Of a stretch of DNA of 64,000 nucleotides, positions 27,028-35,753 are shown in pieces (position 1 is the stretch's first letter; every line of letters starts with the position of its first letter). This DNA is from Chitinophagales bacterium (GTDB lineage Bacteria; Bacteroidota; Bacteroidia; Chitinophagales; Chitinophagaceae). The stretch is taken from contig JAFLBM010000002.1 in the NCBI GenBank assembly GCA_017303455.1, positions 1 through 64,000 of the forward strand. Reading direction: 5' to 3'. The translations under genes were made by a program, and so were the position numbers. The notes beneath the pieces were generated by a model. It worked only from the letters and a program-made list of their open reading frames with translations. It searched no databases and had not been told where the DNA came from.

Positions 27028-27321
27028 ATGGATACATTAATTCCGGTAACACTGGTCATAGCCGACCGCACCTACCGGGTGAAAGTGCAGCCTAAAGACG
27101 AAGAGCTGGTTCGCAAGACCGTAAAGACCATCAATGACAAGATCATTGAATACAAAACACAATTTGCCGGCAAGGATATGCAGGACTATATCGCCATGGT
27201 ACTGATCTGGCTTGCCACCGACCTAAAAGGTACCGCCCAGGATGACCTGGAGCAGGGCCACATCAAAGAAAAGCTCGACAGCATCGAAAAAATACTGGAT
27301 AGCCAGTTGGCTGGAAATTAA
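27028..27321 (+). CDS. zapA: Cell division protein ZapA
   Basis: About 97 residues (100 if the ATG at 27019 is used). The N-terminal beta strand-helix pattern IPVTLVIADRTYRVKV is followed by a long C-terminal coiled coil, as in ZapA, which bundles FtsZ filaments at midcell. The second Met is the usual family start. RNase Y follows after a 200-bp gap that contains the rny promoter. Confidence 0.88.
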   Translation: MDTLIPVTLVIADRTYRVKVQPKDEELVRKTVKTINDKIIEYKTQFAGKDMQDYIAMVLIWLATDLKGTAQDDLEQGHIKEKLDSIEKILDSQLAGN

Positions 27322-27442
27322 AAATTCTCATTTGTACAAAATTCCGGCTTCAATAACCTGCCACTTCCCGGCAGTTTCCGCCCTGCCACCAAGACTAAAC
27401 AGTAGCTGTTCAGCTAATTTTCAGTCATTAGCAGTCATTTTG

Positions 27443-27450
27443 TATCTTCG
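27443..27450 (+). promoter_or_regulatory. Core promoter box (TATCTTCG) for rny
   Basis: Fits TAnnTTYG and lies 72 bp before the rny ATG. The 120 bp between zapA and this box contain small hairpins (CTGCC/GGCAG and TAGCTG/CAGCTA). Confidence 0.5.
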
Positions 27451-27521
27451 CTGATTACATACTTTTTGTAGTATGAAGTTTTTATTAATACATAGTATTC
27501 AACCACTAAACAAACAGATTC

Positions 27522-29096
27522 ATGGATCCGATCATCATAGCTATACTAACAGGCGTAGCGGCCCTTATCGTGGGGGTCATAGCGGGTAAAATCATCTTCT
27601 CTAAAAACACCCAAAAGAAGATAGAGGAAGCTGAACTCCAGGCACAGAGCATATTAAAAGAGGCTGAATTAAGAGCTGAAACCCTCCGGAAAGAGAAAGA
27701 ACTTGAGGCGAAAGAGAAGGCAGTTCAGATGAAAGCTGCCCATGACAGGGAAGTGAACGACCGCAACCGTAAGATCAATGATGCTGAAAATCGCATCAAA
27801 CAAAAAGAGCAAACCATTAACCAGAAAGAAGGCAGCCTTGAGAAACAGATCAAAGAAAATGAAGCTATCAAGGAAAACCTGAACCGCCAGATCGAACTGG
27901 TCAATATCAAAAGAACAGAGCTGGAAAAGCACCAGGAAGAACATATCCGCCGCCTGGAAAAAATTGCGGTCCTTTCAGCAGACGAAGCCCGTGCCCAATT
28001 GATAGAAAGCCTGAAAAATGAAGCCCATACCCAGGCCCTCGGCATCCAGCAGGAGATCATTGACGATGCCAAACAAAAAGCCAATAAAGAAGCCAGGAAG
28101 ATCATTATACAGACCATCCAGCGGACCGCTGCAGAACAGGCCATTGAGAACTCCATCACTGTTTTCAACCTGGAAAGTGATGAGATTAAAGGACAGATTA
28201 TCGGTCGTGAAGGACGGAATATCCGGGCCATTGAAGCTGCCACCGGTGTTGATCTGATCGTTGACGATACTCCCGAAGCAATTATCCTTTCTTCTTTTGA
28301 CCCCCTTCGTCGTGAAATAGCCCGTCTGAGTTTACAAAGACTGGTTACTGACGGTCGTATCCACCCGGCCCGTATTGAAGAAGTAGTGGAAAAAACAAAG
28401 AAACAGATCGAAGAACAGGTCATGGAGATCGGTGAAAGAACAGTGATCGAGCTGGGTATCCATGGCCTGCATAAGGAACTGGTAAGAATGGTGGGACGTA
28501 TGCGTTTCCGTTCTTCTTATGGCCAAAACCTGCTGATGCACAGCCGGGAGACAGCTAATCTTTGTGCCACGATGGCTGCTGAATTAGGTATGAGCCAACC
28601 CCAGGTGAAACTTGCTAAACGGGCTGGTCTTCTCCATGATATTGGTAAAGTGCCCGATGAAGAAAGCGAACTGAGCCACGCATTACTGGGTGCCAAACTC
28701 GCTGAAAAATACAATGAAAACCCTGCCGTGGTCAACGCCATTGGTGCCCACCATGATGAGATGGAAATGCAATACGTCATCTCCCCCATCATCCAGGCCT
28801 GTGATGCTATCAGCGGTGCCCGTCCGGGTGCCCGCCGCGAGATTATGCAGCAGTATATCCAGCGGATCAAAGACCTGGAAAACCTGGCCATGGCCTATAC
28901 AGGTGTAGAAAAAGCCTATGCCATCCAGGCGGGTCGTGAACTGAGGGTGATCGTGGAAGCGGATAAAGTAACTGACCAGGACTCTGAAAAACTATCCTTC
29001 GAGATCGCCCAGAAGATCCAGACCGAAATGACCTTCCCGGGACAGATAAAAGTGACCGTTATCCGGGAAAAAAGAGCGGTAAACGTAGCCCGTTAA
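27522..29096 (+). CDS. rny: Ribonuclease Y
   Basis: A 524-residue membrane-anchored endoribonuclease that starts mRNA decay. An N-terminal transmembrane helix (about 5-25) is followed by a long charged coiled coil to about 200. A KH domain contains [11 protein letters not shown]. The HD domain carries the metal-binding HDIGK and a later HHDE. Length and domain order match the family. A long imperfect hairpin follows the stop codon. Confidence 0.97.
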   Translation: MDPIIIAILTGVAALIVGVIAGKIIFSKNTQKKIEEAELQAQSILKEAELRAETLRKEKELEAKEKAVQMKAAHDREVNDRNRKINDAENRIKQKEQTINQKEGSLEKQIKENEAIKENLNRQIELVNIKRTELEKHQEEHIRRLEKIAVLSADEARAQLIESLKNEAHTQALGIQQEIIDDAKQKANKEARKIIIQTIQRTAAEQAIENSITVFNLESDEIKGQIIGREGRNIRAIEAATGVDLIVDDTPEAIILSSFDPLRREIARLSLQRLVTDGRIHPARIEEVVEKTKKQIEEQVMEIGERTVIELGIHGLHKELVRMVGRMRFRSSYGQNLLMHSRETANLCATMAAELGMSQPQVKLAKRAGLLHDIGKVPDEESELSHALLGAKLAEKYNENPAVVNAIGAHHDEMEMQYVISPIIQACDAISGARPGARREIMQQYIQRIKDLENLAMAYTGVEKAYAIQAGRELRVIVEADKVTDQDSEKLSFEIAQKIQTEMTFPGQIKVTVIREKRAVNVAR

Positions 29097-29109
29097 ATAA
29101 ATTTAGCTG

Positions 29110-29185
29110 TTGGGAATTAGGGATTTGGAGGTAAATCGAACTTTTTTTCAGATGATCTCCAAATTCCTTCCCCACTAATTCCCAA
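29110..29185. repeat. Long interrupted inverted repeat downstream of rny
   Basis: Outer arms TTGGGAATTAG (29110-29120) and CTAATTCCCAA (29175-29185) pair perfectly. Inner arms ATTTGGAG (29123-29130) and CTCCAAAT (29157-29164) also pair perfectly. It may act as a terminator or be a dispersed palindromic repeat. Confidence 0.7.
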
Positions 29186-29202
29186 TTCAAAAATTTTCCC
29201 CT

Positions 29203-29210
29203 TACCTTTG
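29203..29210 (+). promoter_or_regulatory. Core promoter box (TACCTTTG) for rplS
   Basis: A perfect TAnnTTTG match, 21 bp before the rplS ATG. Confidence 0.6.
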
Positions 29211-29231
29211 CCCTCCTTAAAAATCACAGAT

Positions 29232-29603
29232 ATGAACGCCATCGCATACGTACATGAGCAGCTGACCGGCAAGAAAGAATTCCCGAAATTCAAGGCAGGT
29301 GACAATATTACGGTTAACTACAAGATCATTGAAGGTAACAAAGAAAGGATCCAGTCTTTTAAAGGCGATGTGATCAAACGCCAGGGTACTGGTCATACGG
29401 CCTGCTTCACCGTTCGTAAGATTTCTGATGGTGTGGGTGTGGAAAGGCTTTTCCCGATCTTCTCCCCTAACATCGAGTCTATTGTATTGAACAAAACAGG
29501 TAATGTACGCCGTGCTAAACTGTTCTACCAGCGTAAACGCAGTGGTAAGAGTGCCAGGATCCGTGAAAAGCGTATGGCCGTTGCAGCTGATGCAGCAAAG
29601 TAA
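29232..29603 (+). CDS. rplS: 50S ribosomal protein L19
   Basis: A 123-residue ribosomal protein. The family core is visible: FKAGDNITVNYKI, IQSFKGDVIKRQG, FTVRKIS, GVGVERLFPIFSP and VRRAKLFYQRKRSGKSARIREK. The ATG giving MNAIAYV is used; a TTG eight codons earlier lies inside the promoter box and is unlikely. A strong terminator follows. Confidence 0.97.
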   Translation: MNAIAYVHEQLTGKKEFPKFKAGDNITVNYKIIEGNKERIQSFKGDVIKRQGTGHTACFTVRKISDGVGVERLFPIFSPNIESIVLNKTGNVRRAKLFYQRKRSGKSARIREKRMAVAADAAK

Positions 29604-29622
29604 TTGCACTATATATAATTGC

Positions 29623-29648
29623 AAAAGCCCCTTTAAAGGGGCTTTTTT
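29623..29648 (+). terminator. Terminator of rplS
   Basis: Perfect stem AAAAGCCCC/GGGGCTTTT ending in six T's, 20 bp after the rplS stop. Confidence 0.9.
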
Positions 29649-29700
29649 GTTAACGGCTGGCAATTAGCAACTAAATATTCCGTTATTTTCAGGTACTTGT

Positions 29701-29708
29701 TATCTTTG
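29701..29708 (+). promoter_or_regulatory. Core promoter box (TATCTTTG) for tatA
   Basis: A perfect TAnnTTTG match, 18 bp before the tatA ATG. Confidence 0.6.
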
Positions 29709-29726
29709 ACTTCTAATTATCCAATT

Positions 29727-29933
29727 ATGATCCAAACAAATTTACTGGGAATGCTGGGCACCAACGAGATCATCATCATCCTGGTTATCGTTTTACTGTT
29801 ATTCGGAGGCCGAAAAATTCCTGAGCTGATGCGTGGTCTTGGTAAAGGCGTTCGTGAATTCAATGATGCAAAGAGTAATGTGAAAAAGGAGATTGAAGAA
29901 AGCAGTAACGACGTTAAAAACTCCGTTCAGTAA
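29727..29933 (+). CDS. tatA: Twin-arginine translocase subunit TatA
   Basis: A 68-residue TatA/E protein. One membrane helix ([15 protein letters not shown]) is followed by the hinge and amphipathic helix with [17 protein letters not shown], then an acidic tail. The ATG at 29727 gives the typical short N-terminus; an earlier in-frame TTG overlaps the promoter. gatA starts 36 bp downstream without its own clear promoter, so the two may be co-transcribed. Confidence 0.93.
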   Translation: MIQTNLLGMLGTNEIIIILVIVLLLFGGRKIPELMRGLGKGVREFNDAKSNVKKEIEESSNDVKNSVQ

Positions 29934-29969
29934 TCCTTCAATTTAGTTTTTCCATACATCAAAAAGGCT

Positions 29970-31412
29970 TTGCTTTTGTTTGACTATTCTTCTATTGAGC
30001 AGTATCATGCCCAATTGCAGGAAGGTAAGGTAACCTGCTTGCAGGTGGTTGAGTATTACCTCGGCCAAATCCGGTCAACAACACATCTTAATGCATTTAT
30101 TGAAGTATATGCAGAGGAAGCCATTGCCAAAGCAAAACAACTTGATGAACAAAGAGCTGCAGGCAAGCCACCCCGCAAACTGCATGGAGTAGTCACAGGC
30201 CTGAAAGATGTAATTGCTCACAAGGATCATCAGCTTTCCGCCTCTTCGGGTATATTAAAAGGTTTTTCCTCCATTTATTCCGCCACCGTTGTTGAACGTT
30301 TACTGGCAGAAGAAGCGATTATCATTGGTAACCTGAATTGCGATGAATTTGCCATGGGCTCCACTAATGAGAATTCTGTATATGGTAAAGTGCTGAATGC
30401 ACTCGATGAAACAAAGGTACCCGGCGGTTCATCCGGTGGTTCTGCGGTTGCCGTGCAGGCAGGTCTTTGTATGGTATCATTAGGAAGCGATACGGGCGGC
30501 TCTGTTCGTCAACCGGCTGACTTCTGTGGCATTGTTGGATTAAAGCCCACCTATGGGAGGATCTCCCGCTATGGCCTTATAGCCTATGCGTCTTCCTTTG
30601 ACCAGGTCGGCATATTTGGGAATAACATACCTGATGTGGCACAAGTGCTGGAAGTGATTGCCGGTGCAGACGAATTTGACAGCACTGTTTCGCATAAAGA
30701 AGTAGAAGCTTATGCTACATCTCTTGCTACGGATAAAAAATTCCGCTTTGCTTATTTTGAGGAAGCACTGAACCATCCCAGCCTTGACCCGGAGATCAGC
30801 GCTGCTATTAAAACACTGGCAGAAAAATTAATCAACGAAGGGCATGAAGTAAAACCGGTTCAATTTGACCTGCTGGATTATATCGTGCCTGCTTATTATA
30901 TTTTGACAACCGCAGAAGCATCTTCCAACCTGTCCCGGTTTGACGGTGTAAAATTTGGTCACCGGACTGCGAATAAAGAAGCTGAACTGACGGAATTTTA
31001 TGAACTAACCCGGTCAGAAGGTTTTGGCAAAGAAGTAAAACGCCGCATTATGCTGGGCACATTCGTTCTCAGTGCCGGTTATTATGATGCCTATTTTACC
31101 CGGGCTCAGCAAGTGAGGCAGCTCTTGTGTGATAAGACAAAAGCGGTTTTCAACAATTATGATTTTATTATCATGCCCACTTCTCCCACTACAGCCTTTA
31201 GTTTCGGCGAAAAAATGGATGACCCTATTGCTATGTACCTTGCTGATATCTATACTGTAATGGCTAATCTTGTGGGTGTCCCCGCCATTTCATTACCTCT
31301 TTTCAAACACAGCAATGGTATGCCGTTCGGCTTACAGGTGATGGCTGACCGGTTCAGGGAGTTACCTTTGTTGCAGGTTTCAGATCAATTAATGAAAGCT
31401 TCTCAATTCTAA
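29970..31412 (+). CDS. gatA: Asp-tRNA(Asn)/Glu-tRNA(Gln) amidotransferase subunit A
   Basis: About 480 residues. An amidase-signature enzyme that releases ammonia from glutamine for transamidation of mischarged tRNA. The catalytic Lys lies in GLKDVIA, and the Ser-cisSer motifs in PGGSSGGSA and GSDTGGSVRQPA. No in-frame ATG exists near the start; translation must begin at TTG 29970 or TTG 29976. The gatC gene lies 31 kb away. A lytic transglycosylase gene follows after 31 bp. Confidence 0.95.
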   Translation: MLLFDYSSIEQYHAQLQEGKVTCLQVVEYYLGQIRSTTHLNAFIEVYAEEAIAKAKQLDEQRAAGKPPRKLHGVVTGLKDVIAHKDHQLSASSGILKGFSSIYSATVVERLLAEEAIIIGNLNCDEFAMGSTNENSVYGKVLNALDETKVPGGSSGGSAVAVQAGLCMVSLGSDTGGSVRQPADFCGIVGLKPTYGRISRYGLIAYASSFDQVGIFGNNIPDVAQVLEVIAGADEFDSTVSHKEVEAYATSLATDKKFRFAYFEEALNHPSLDPEISAAIKTLAEKLINEGHEVKPVQFDLLDYIVPAYYILTTAEASSNLSRFDGVKFGHRTANKEAELTEFYELTRSEGFGKEVKRRIMLGTFVLSAGYYDAYFTRAQQVRQLLCDKTKAVFNNYDFIIMPTSPTTAFSFGEKMDDPIAMYLADIYTVMANLVGVPAISLPLFKHSNGMPFGLQVMADRFRELPLLQVSDQLMKASQF

Positions 31413-31443
31413 GAAGCCCTTATCATCGTATAAAAAACACAGT

Positions 31444-32484
31444 GTGGCCTTATTGAATAGAATATTGTTTTTATTTCTCATTGTACCAGTACTCTCGTAT
31501 AACACGAAAGCCGACGCACAGCAACTGCAAAACAAGGTAACTGTTCCCGGGGATACCGTTATCTATAAGGATACCCTGCCTGCATTAAAAGACCTTAAAA
31601 AAGGCTTTAAAAATCTTTTTGTAGACAATACGCTTGGTAGTGAGATCAGTTCGCAGCAACTGAATCCGCAAGCCATCACTTTTGTGCAGGATTATATGCG
31701 CAGGAATGCGAAAGGGCTGAAGCAGATGAAAGAATGGGGCAAACCTTATTTCGACCTGATGGATGAGATACTAACCCAGCATGGATTGCCACACCAGTTG
31801 AAATACCTGGCTGTTATTGAATCAGGGTTAAAATACAATGTTATTTCCTGGGCTGGTGCTGTTGGCCCCTGGGCACTGATGCCTGCCACTGCCCGGCAAT
31901 ATGGTATGACGGTGAACCGGCAATACGATGAAAGGACCGATTATTACAAGAGTACCCATGTAGCCGCCCGTTTACTCAAAGATCTGTTTGCGAAATACGG
32001 CGACTGGCTGCTCGTTATCGCCGCTTATAATGGCGGACCGGGTAATGTCAACAAAGCCATTACACGTAGCGGCAGCAAAGATTTCTGGGTATTGCAGCAC
32101 CACTTACCCAACGAATCCAAGAACCATGTCAAAAAATTTATCTCCACGCATTATATCATGGAAGGAGAAGGAGGTGTGACCACTTTGACCAAAGAAGAAG
32201 TGAAAGATGCTTTACAAAATACAACCAGCAATATCAGCAAAGCAGAAATGGACAGTTCAAAAGTTCTCAACATCAGTGGCAGGTATAACGCCGGCGTCAT
32301 TTGCAATTATACGGGAATGAAAGCGGATGACTTCAACCGGTATAATCCCGGTTTCAATAATCATATTGCCAATAATGGTAAATATGATCTTCGATTACCC
32401 GCTGATAAAATGACTATTTTCCTCGCTAAGAAATTCGAGATATTGAATGAATCAATGCAGGTTTTGTTGCGACAAGCCCAATGA
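31444..32484 (+). CDS. Membrane-bound lytic murein transglycosylase (MltD-like)
   Basis: A 346-residue exported SLT-domain protein that cleaves peptidoglycan glycan strands. A signal peptide begins at a GTG start. The SLT domain (about 110-250) has the catalytic Glu in AVIESGLKYN, followed by GAVGPWALMPATA and AAYNGGPGNV. The C-terminal ~80 residues resemble the linker before LysM repeats, but no clear LysM motif is seen. Its stop TGA directly abuts the stop of the convergent pabB-like gene. Confidence 0.88.
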   Translation: MALLNRILFLFLIVPVLSYNTKADAQQLQNKVTVPGDTVIYKDTLPALKDLKKGFKNLFVDNTLGSEISSQQLNPQAITFVQDYMRRNAKGLKQMKEWGKPYFDLMDEILTQHGLPHQLKYLAVIESGLKYNVISWAGAVGPWALMPATARQYGMTVNRQYDERTDYYKSTHVAARLLKDLFAKYGDWLLVIAAYNGGPGNVNKAITRSGSKDFWVLQHHLPNESKNHVKKFISTHYIMEGEGGVTTLTKEEVKDALQNTTSNISKAEMDSSKVLNISGRYNAGVICNYTGMKADDFNRYNPGFNNHIANNGKYDLRLPADKMTIFLAKKFEILNESMQVLLRQAQ

Positions 32485-33783
32485 TCATTCAGCACCAGCT
32501 AAAACTTTCTTGATAGCTTCCGCTTTCAGCAAACATTCCTCCCATTCTTTTTCCGGGTCGCTGTAAAAAGTGATACCCGAACCCGTTTGAAAGGAAAGAT
32601 ATCCTGAACCCGCATTATACATGATGCTCCTGATCACTACATTGAAATCAAAATCATCATCGGGTGATAAATAACCCACCGCCCCGGAGAAAATCCCTCT
32701 TTTAGTTTGTTCATACTCTTCAATCAGTTCCATCACCCGTTTCTTGGGCGCACCTGTCATTGAGCCCATGGGGAAGGTGGCCCGGATAATTTCTGGGAAG
32801 GAAATATCTTTTTCCAATTCTCCGCTGATGGTGGATATCATCTGGTGCACCTGCGGGAATGAATACACCGCAAATAATTCTTCTGCTTTTACTGTTCCTT
32901 CTTCACAGATTTTGGCCAGGTCATTTCTTACCAGGTCCACTACCATTACATTCTCTGAACGGTCTTTAGCACTATGCAGCAGATATTCCCGGCTTTGTTC
33001 ATCGTTTACAGCATCACCGTGTACCCGCTTAGCTGTTCCTTTCATCGGTTGCGAAAGGATCTTATTCCCTTTTCGTTTTAAGAACCGTTCCGGGCTGGCA
33101 CAGATCAGCCAGTTATCATTTAGCCTGTATAATGCAGAAAAAGGATTGGGTGAAACCGCACTTAGTTTTTTATATACTTCAACAGGATCTATATATATGT
33201 TTTCAGCAAAAAATTCCTGGCAAAAATTGATCTCGTAACAATCGCCCCGCAGAATATGCTCTTTCAATTTGCTGATAACAGAAATATATTCTTCCCGGCT
33301 GATCCGTTGCTTAATATTATTTACCACCGGCTGTGCGGATGCGTCCTGCAATACAGTATTCGTAAGTGCATCAAATATATTCCCGGGATCATCGGCTTCG
33401 ATGATCATCTCCTGTTCGCCCAGCCGGATGATCACTTCGGGTTCAAAGAAAAAAAGATCAGGAAAACCTGTCCTGTCGGGATGGGAAGAATGCAGCTCTT
33501 CCATTTCATTCTTCAGGTCATAGCCGAGATGGCCAAACAACCAGCTTTTATTCTCATCCCGGAAATCCTGTAATTGCTGCATGGCGTTTCCGGCACCTGC
33601 TTTTATACTTCTTTTCTCCCCGGCCGCCAGCAGGCATTCCATACTGGTGGGGGCAATATGGTACTGGTGATTATCCAGGAAACAAAAAGTGCTGAACTGT
33701 TGTGTCCAGTTCAGCACCTTCATTTTCATCTCCGGGAAATCACTGACCTTAAAAGAGCAGCGGGTTGGAGTGGTATGTTTCAA
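32485..33783 (-). CDS. pabB: Aminodeoxychorismate synthase component I / anthranilate synthase I family
   Basis: A 432-residue chorismate-binding enzyme. Motifs include YEINFCQEF, PMKGTAKR, MVVDLVRNDLAKICEEGTV, the GAPK motif (SMTGAPKKRVMELI) and FQTGSGI near the end. The length and lack of an adjacent trpD/trpG favour the folate enzyme PabB over TrpE. The first ~20 residues are weakly conserved, so a start at a later Met is possible. Confidence 0.85.
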   Translation of the reverse strand: MKHTTPTRCSFKVSDFPEMKMKVLNWTQQFSTFCFLDNHQYHIAPTSMECLLAAGEKRSIKAGAGNAMQQLQDFRDENKSWLFGHLGYDLKNEMEELHSSHPDRTGFPDLFFFEPEVIIRLGEQEMIIEADDPGNIFDALTNTVLQDASAQPVVNNIKQRISREEYISVISKLKEHILRGDCYEINFCQEFFAENIYIDPVEVYKKLSAVSPNPFSALYRLNDNWLICASPERFLKRKGNKILSQPMKGTAKRVHGDAVNDEQSREYLLHSAKDRSENVMVVDLVRNDLAKICEEGTVKAEELFAVYSFPQVHQMISTISGELEKDISFPEIIRATFPMGSMTGAPKKRVMELIEEYEQTKRGIFSGAVGYLSPDDDFDFNVVIRSIMYNAGSGYLSFQTGSGITFYSDPEKEWEECLLKAEAIKKVLAGAE

Positions 33784-33807
33784 TGCAATTTGATCGAACG
33801 GTTGAAA

Positions 33808-34245
33808 TCAATAATCATCATCTTCGTCATCAAAGTCATCTTTATCATTAAAGAGGTCTTTGAACTCATCATCCATTTTAAAATCATCCTCATCATCTGC
33901 TGCTGCTGGCTTTTTGCCGGCAGGGCCGGCCGCTTTTTTGCCTTTGGATTTGGGGAGATCGAATTCTTCAAAATCAGGATCCCATTCTTCTTCCTCCTCC
34001 GGCTTTTCCCAATCATCCACTTCGTCTTCTCCCTCTTCATCATCGTCTTCCTCCTCTTTTTTGGAAGATGCCTTACCGGATTTCTTGGCAGGTTTCACCT
34101 CCTCTTCATCCTCTTCCAAATCATCGTCATCATCTTCCTCTTCCTTTTTCTTCGGTTTAGGAGACGCTTTCTTCGCTGCTTCTTTTTCAGAAGCAGCACT
34201 GGCCTTTCCAGCGGGTTTCTTTTCTTTATCGGATTTCGATGCCAT
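33808..34245 (-). CDS. Acidic/lysine-rich low-complexity protein
   Basis: A 145-residue protein made almost entirely of Lys/Ala-rich blocks alternating with Asp/Glu runs, ending in DDEDDDY. There is no signal peptide, membrane segment or enzymatic motif. The N-terminal Lys-Ala-Pro part is reminiscent of histone H1-like tails; the C-terminal part has short FDLP/FKMDDEFKDLF-like aromatic islands. It is disordered and could bind nucleic acids or basic proteins, but this is conjecture. The opposite-strand frames over the same region are Ser- or Phe-rich complements and I regard them as shadows. Confidence 0.7.
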   Translation of the reverse strand: MASKSDKEKKPAGKASAASEKEAAKKASPKPKKKEEEDDDDDLEEDEEEVKPAKKSGKASSKKEEEDDDEEGEDEVDDWEKPEEEEEWDPDFEEFDLPKSKGKKAAGPAGKKPAAADDEDDFKMDDEFKDLFNDKDDFDDEDDDY

Positions 34246-34338
34246 ATTCTTAACAGGGTTGATGCTGTAAAATTTCAGCGAAGTTTTTAATTAGCCAAAT
34301 TTTTAAAAAAGAATTTTTAATTCTTTACAAACCTACGT

Positions 34339-35604
34339 TCAGGATACCCGGATCAACTGATCCCGGCCCGGCCCGTTGGAAATATAGTGAACTTTCACCC
34401 CAAGGTACTGGTTAATAAATTCAACATAGGTTTTCATCGTATCAGGCAATTCTGCCTCAGTTTTTGCTGCACTGCTGGGTTTGTTCCAGCCGGGAAAGCT
34501 TTTATATACCGGGTCCACCTTTAACCGCTCCAGCCGGAAAGGTATTTCGCGGCTGATTTTCCCGTTCATGTTATAATCAGTACACACCTGTAATTCGCTG
34601 AAAGCATCGAGCACATCGGCTTTTGTCATGACGATCTTTGTCACCCCGTTGATCATACAGGCAAAGTTCAGGGCTACGAGGTCGATCCAGCCGCAGCGGC
34701 GGGGTCTGCCCGTAGTAGCACCAAATTCATTACCTACTTTTCTCAACTCTTCTCCTGTTGCATTATCCAGTTCCGTTGGAAAAGGCCCACCGCCCACACG
34801 GGTACAATAAGCTTTTGTTACCCCGATCACATCCCTGATCTTTTGGGGAGCAATACCCAACCCGTTACAAACACCGGCTGAGATCGTATTTGATGAGGTG
34901 ACAAAGGGGAAAGTGCCAAAATCAATATCAAGCATTGTTCCCTGTGCACCTTCAGCCAATACTCTTTTACCCGCTTTCAGTTGCTCGTTGATAAAGTATT
35001 CTCCATTCACAATATTCAGTTGCTTCAGGAATTCAAGGGCTTCGAAAAATTCTTCTTCCCAAGCCGTAATATCTTCATTGAAAGCGTAGTTATCCAGGAG
35101 TTTCTGGTGCTTCAACCGCAGTTTGATATAGGAGGTCGTGAAATTTTTATCCAACAGGTCTCCCACCCTTAAGCCGTTCCTGCCGGTTTTATCCATATAG
35201 GCCGGTCCAATGCCTTTCAGCGTGGAACCGATCTTTTGTTCGCCTTTGGATAATTCAGCTGCTTTATCAAGAGCCCTGTGCGTAGGCAGGATCAGGTGTG
35301 TTCTTTCAGCGATAAACAGGTTTTTCTTCAGGTCAATGCCAAAAGAAGCAACAAGGTCACATTCTTTTTTTAGTGTAATAGGATCCAGCACTACGCCATT
35401 CCCGATCAGGTTCACCGTATTGGGATGAAAAACACCGGAGGGTATCTGGTGCAGTACAATTTTTTTGTCGCCAACATAAAGCGTATGCCCTGCATTGGGT
35501 CCTCCCTGGAACCGGGCTATCACATCATAATCTTTGGCAAAATAGTCAACGATCTTTCCTTTTCCTTCATCGCCCCACTGGAGGCCGAGTAATATATCTA
35601 CCAT
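34339..35604 (-). CDS. purA: Adenylosuccinate synthetase
   Basis: First committed step from IMP to AMP, using GTP and aspartate. The 421 residues begin MVDILLGLQWGDEGKGKIVD, which holds the GTP-binding loop, followed by FQGGPNAGHT with the catalytic His. Further motifs are GIGPAYMDK, EGAQGTMLDIDFGT and TRVGGGPFPTEL. A hairpin in the leader lies just upstream of the start codon, and a promoter box sits 69 bp upstream. Confidence 0.97.
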   Translation of the reverse strand: MVDILLGLQWGDEGKGKIVDYFAKDYDVIARFQGGPNAGHTLYVGDKKIVLHQIPSGVFHPNTVNLIGNGVVLDPITLKKECDLVASFGIDLKKNLFIAERTHLILPTHRALDKAAELSKGEQKIGSTLKGIGPAYMDKTGRNGLRVGDLLDKNFTTSYIKLRLKHQKLLDNYAFNEDITAWEEEFFEALEFLKQLNIVNGEYFINEQLKAGKRVLAEGAQGTMLDIDFGTFPFVTSSNTISAGVCNGLGIAPQKIRDVIGVTKAYCTRVGGGPFPTELDNATGEELRKVGNEFGATTGRPRRCGWIDLVALNFACMINGVTKIVMTKADVLDAFSELQVCTDYNMNGKISREIPFRLERLKVDPVYKSFPGWNKPSSAAKTEAELPDTMKTYVEFINQYLGVKVHYISNGPGRDQLIRVS

Positions 35605-35616
35605 AATTGTGATTTT

Positions 35617-35639
35617 TCCCGCTCAGTTGCTTTGCGGGA
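35617..35639 (-). promoter_or_regulatory. Leader hairpin upstream of purA
   Basis: TCCCGC (35617-35622) and GCGGGA (35634-35639) form a 6-bp stem 12 bp before the purA start codon, inside the predicted 5' leader. No T tract follows, so it is not a terminator. Confidence 0.4.
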
Positions 35640-35672
35640 GATTCTTCTTTAATTAATCTCAGAACAAGGCCG

Positions 35673-35680
35673 CAAAAATA
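35673..35680 (-). promoter_or_regulatory. Core promoter box (TATTTTTG) for purA
   Basis: A perfect TAnnTTTG match on the minus strand. A TTCG element lies 20 bp upstream (35704-35701). Confidence 0.55.
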
Positions 35681-35690
35681 CGGGTTCAGC

Positions 35691-35718
35691 AAAAAGCCAC
35701 CGAATTAAATCCGGTGGC
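35691..35718 (-). terminator. Terminator of the giant SprB-repeat protein gene
   Basis: Stem GCCACCG/CGGTGGC (35696-35702 with 35712-35718) runs into five T's on the minus strand, 36 bp after the stop at 35754. T-rich sequence on the other side could make it bidirectional. Confidence 0.7.
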
Positions 35719-35753
35719 CTTGTTTATTTTTTATGCACGAAAAAGCTGATTTA

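Noticed and set aside
33860..34270. A Ser-rich reading frame on the plus strand (and a Phe/Ile-rich one at 33574-34290).
   Set aside because: They are the complements of the Asp/Glu/Lys codons of the minus-strand acidic protein and lack sensible starts and family features.
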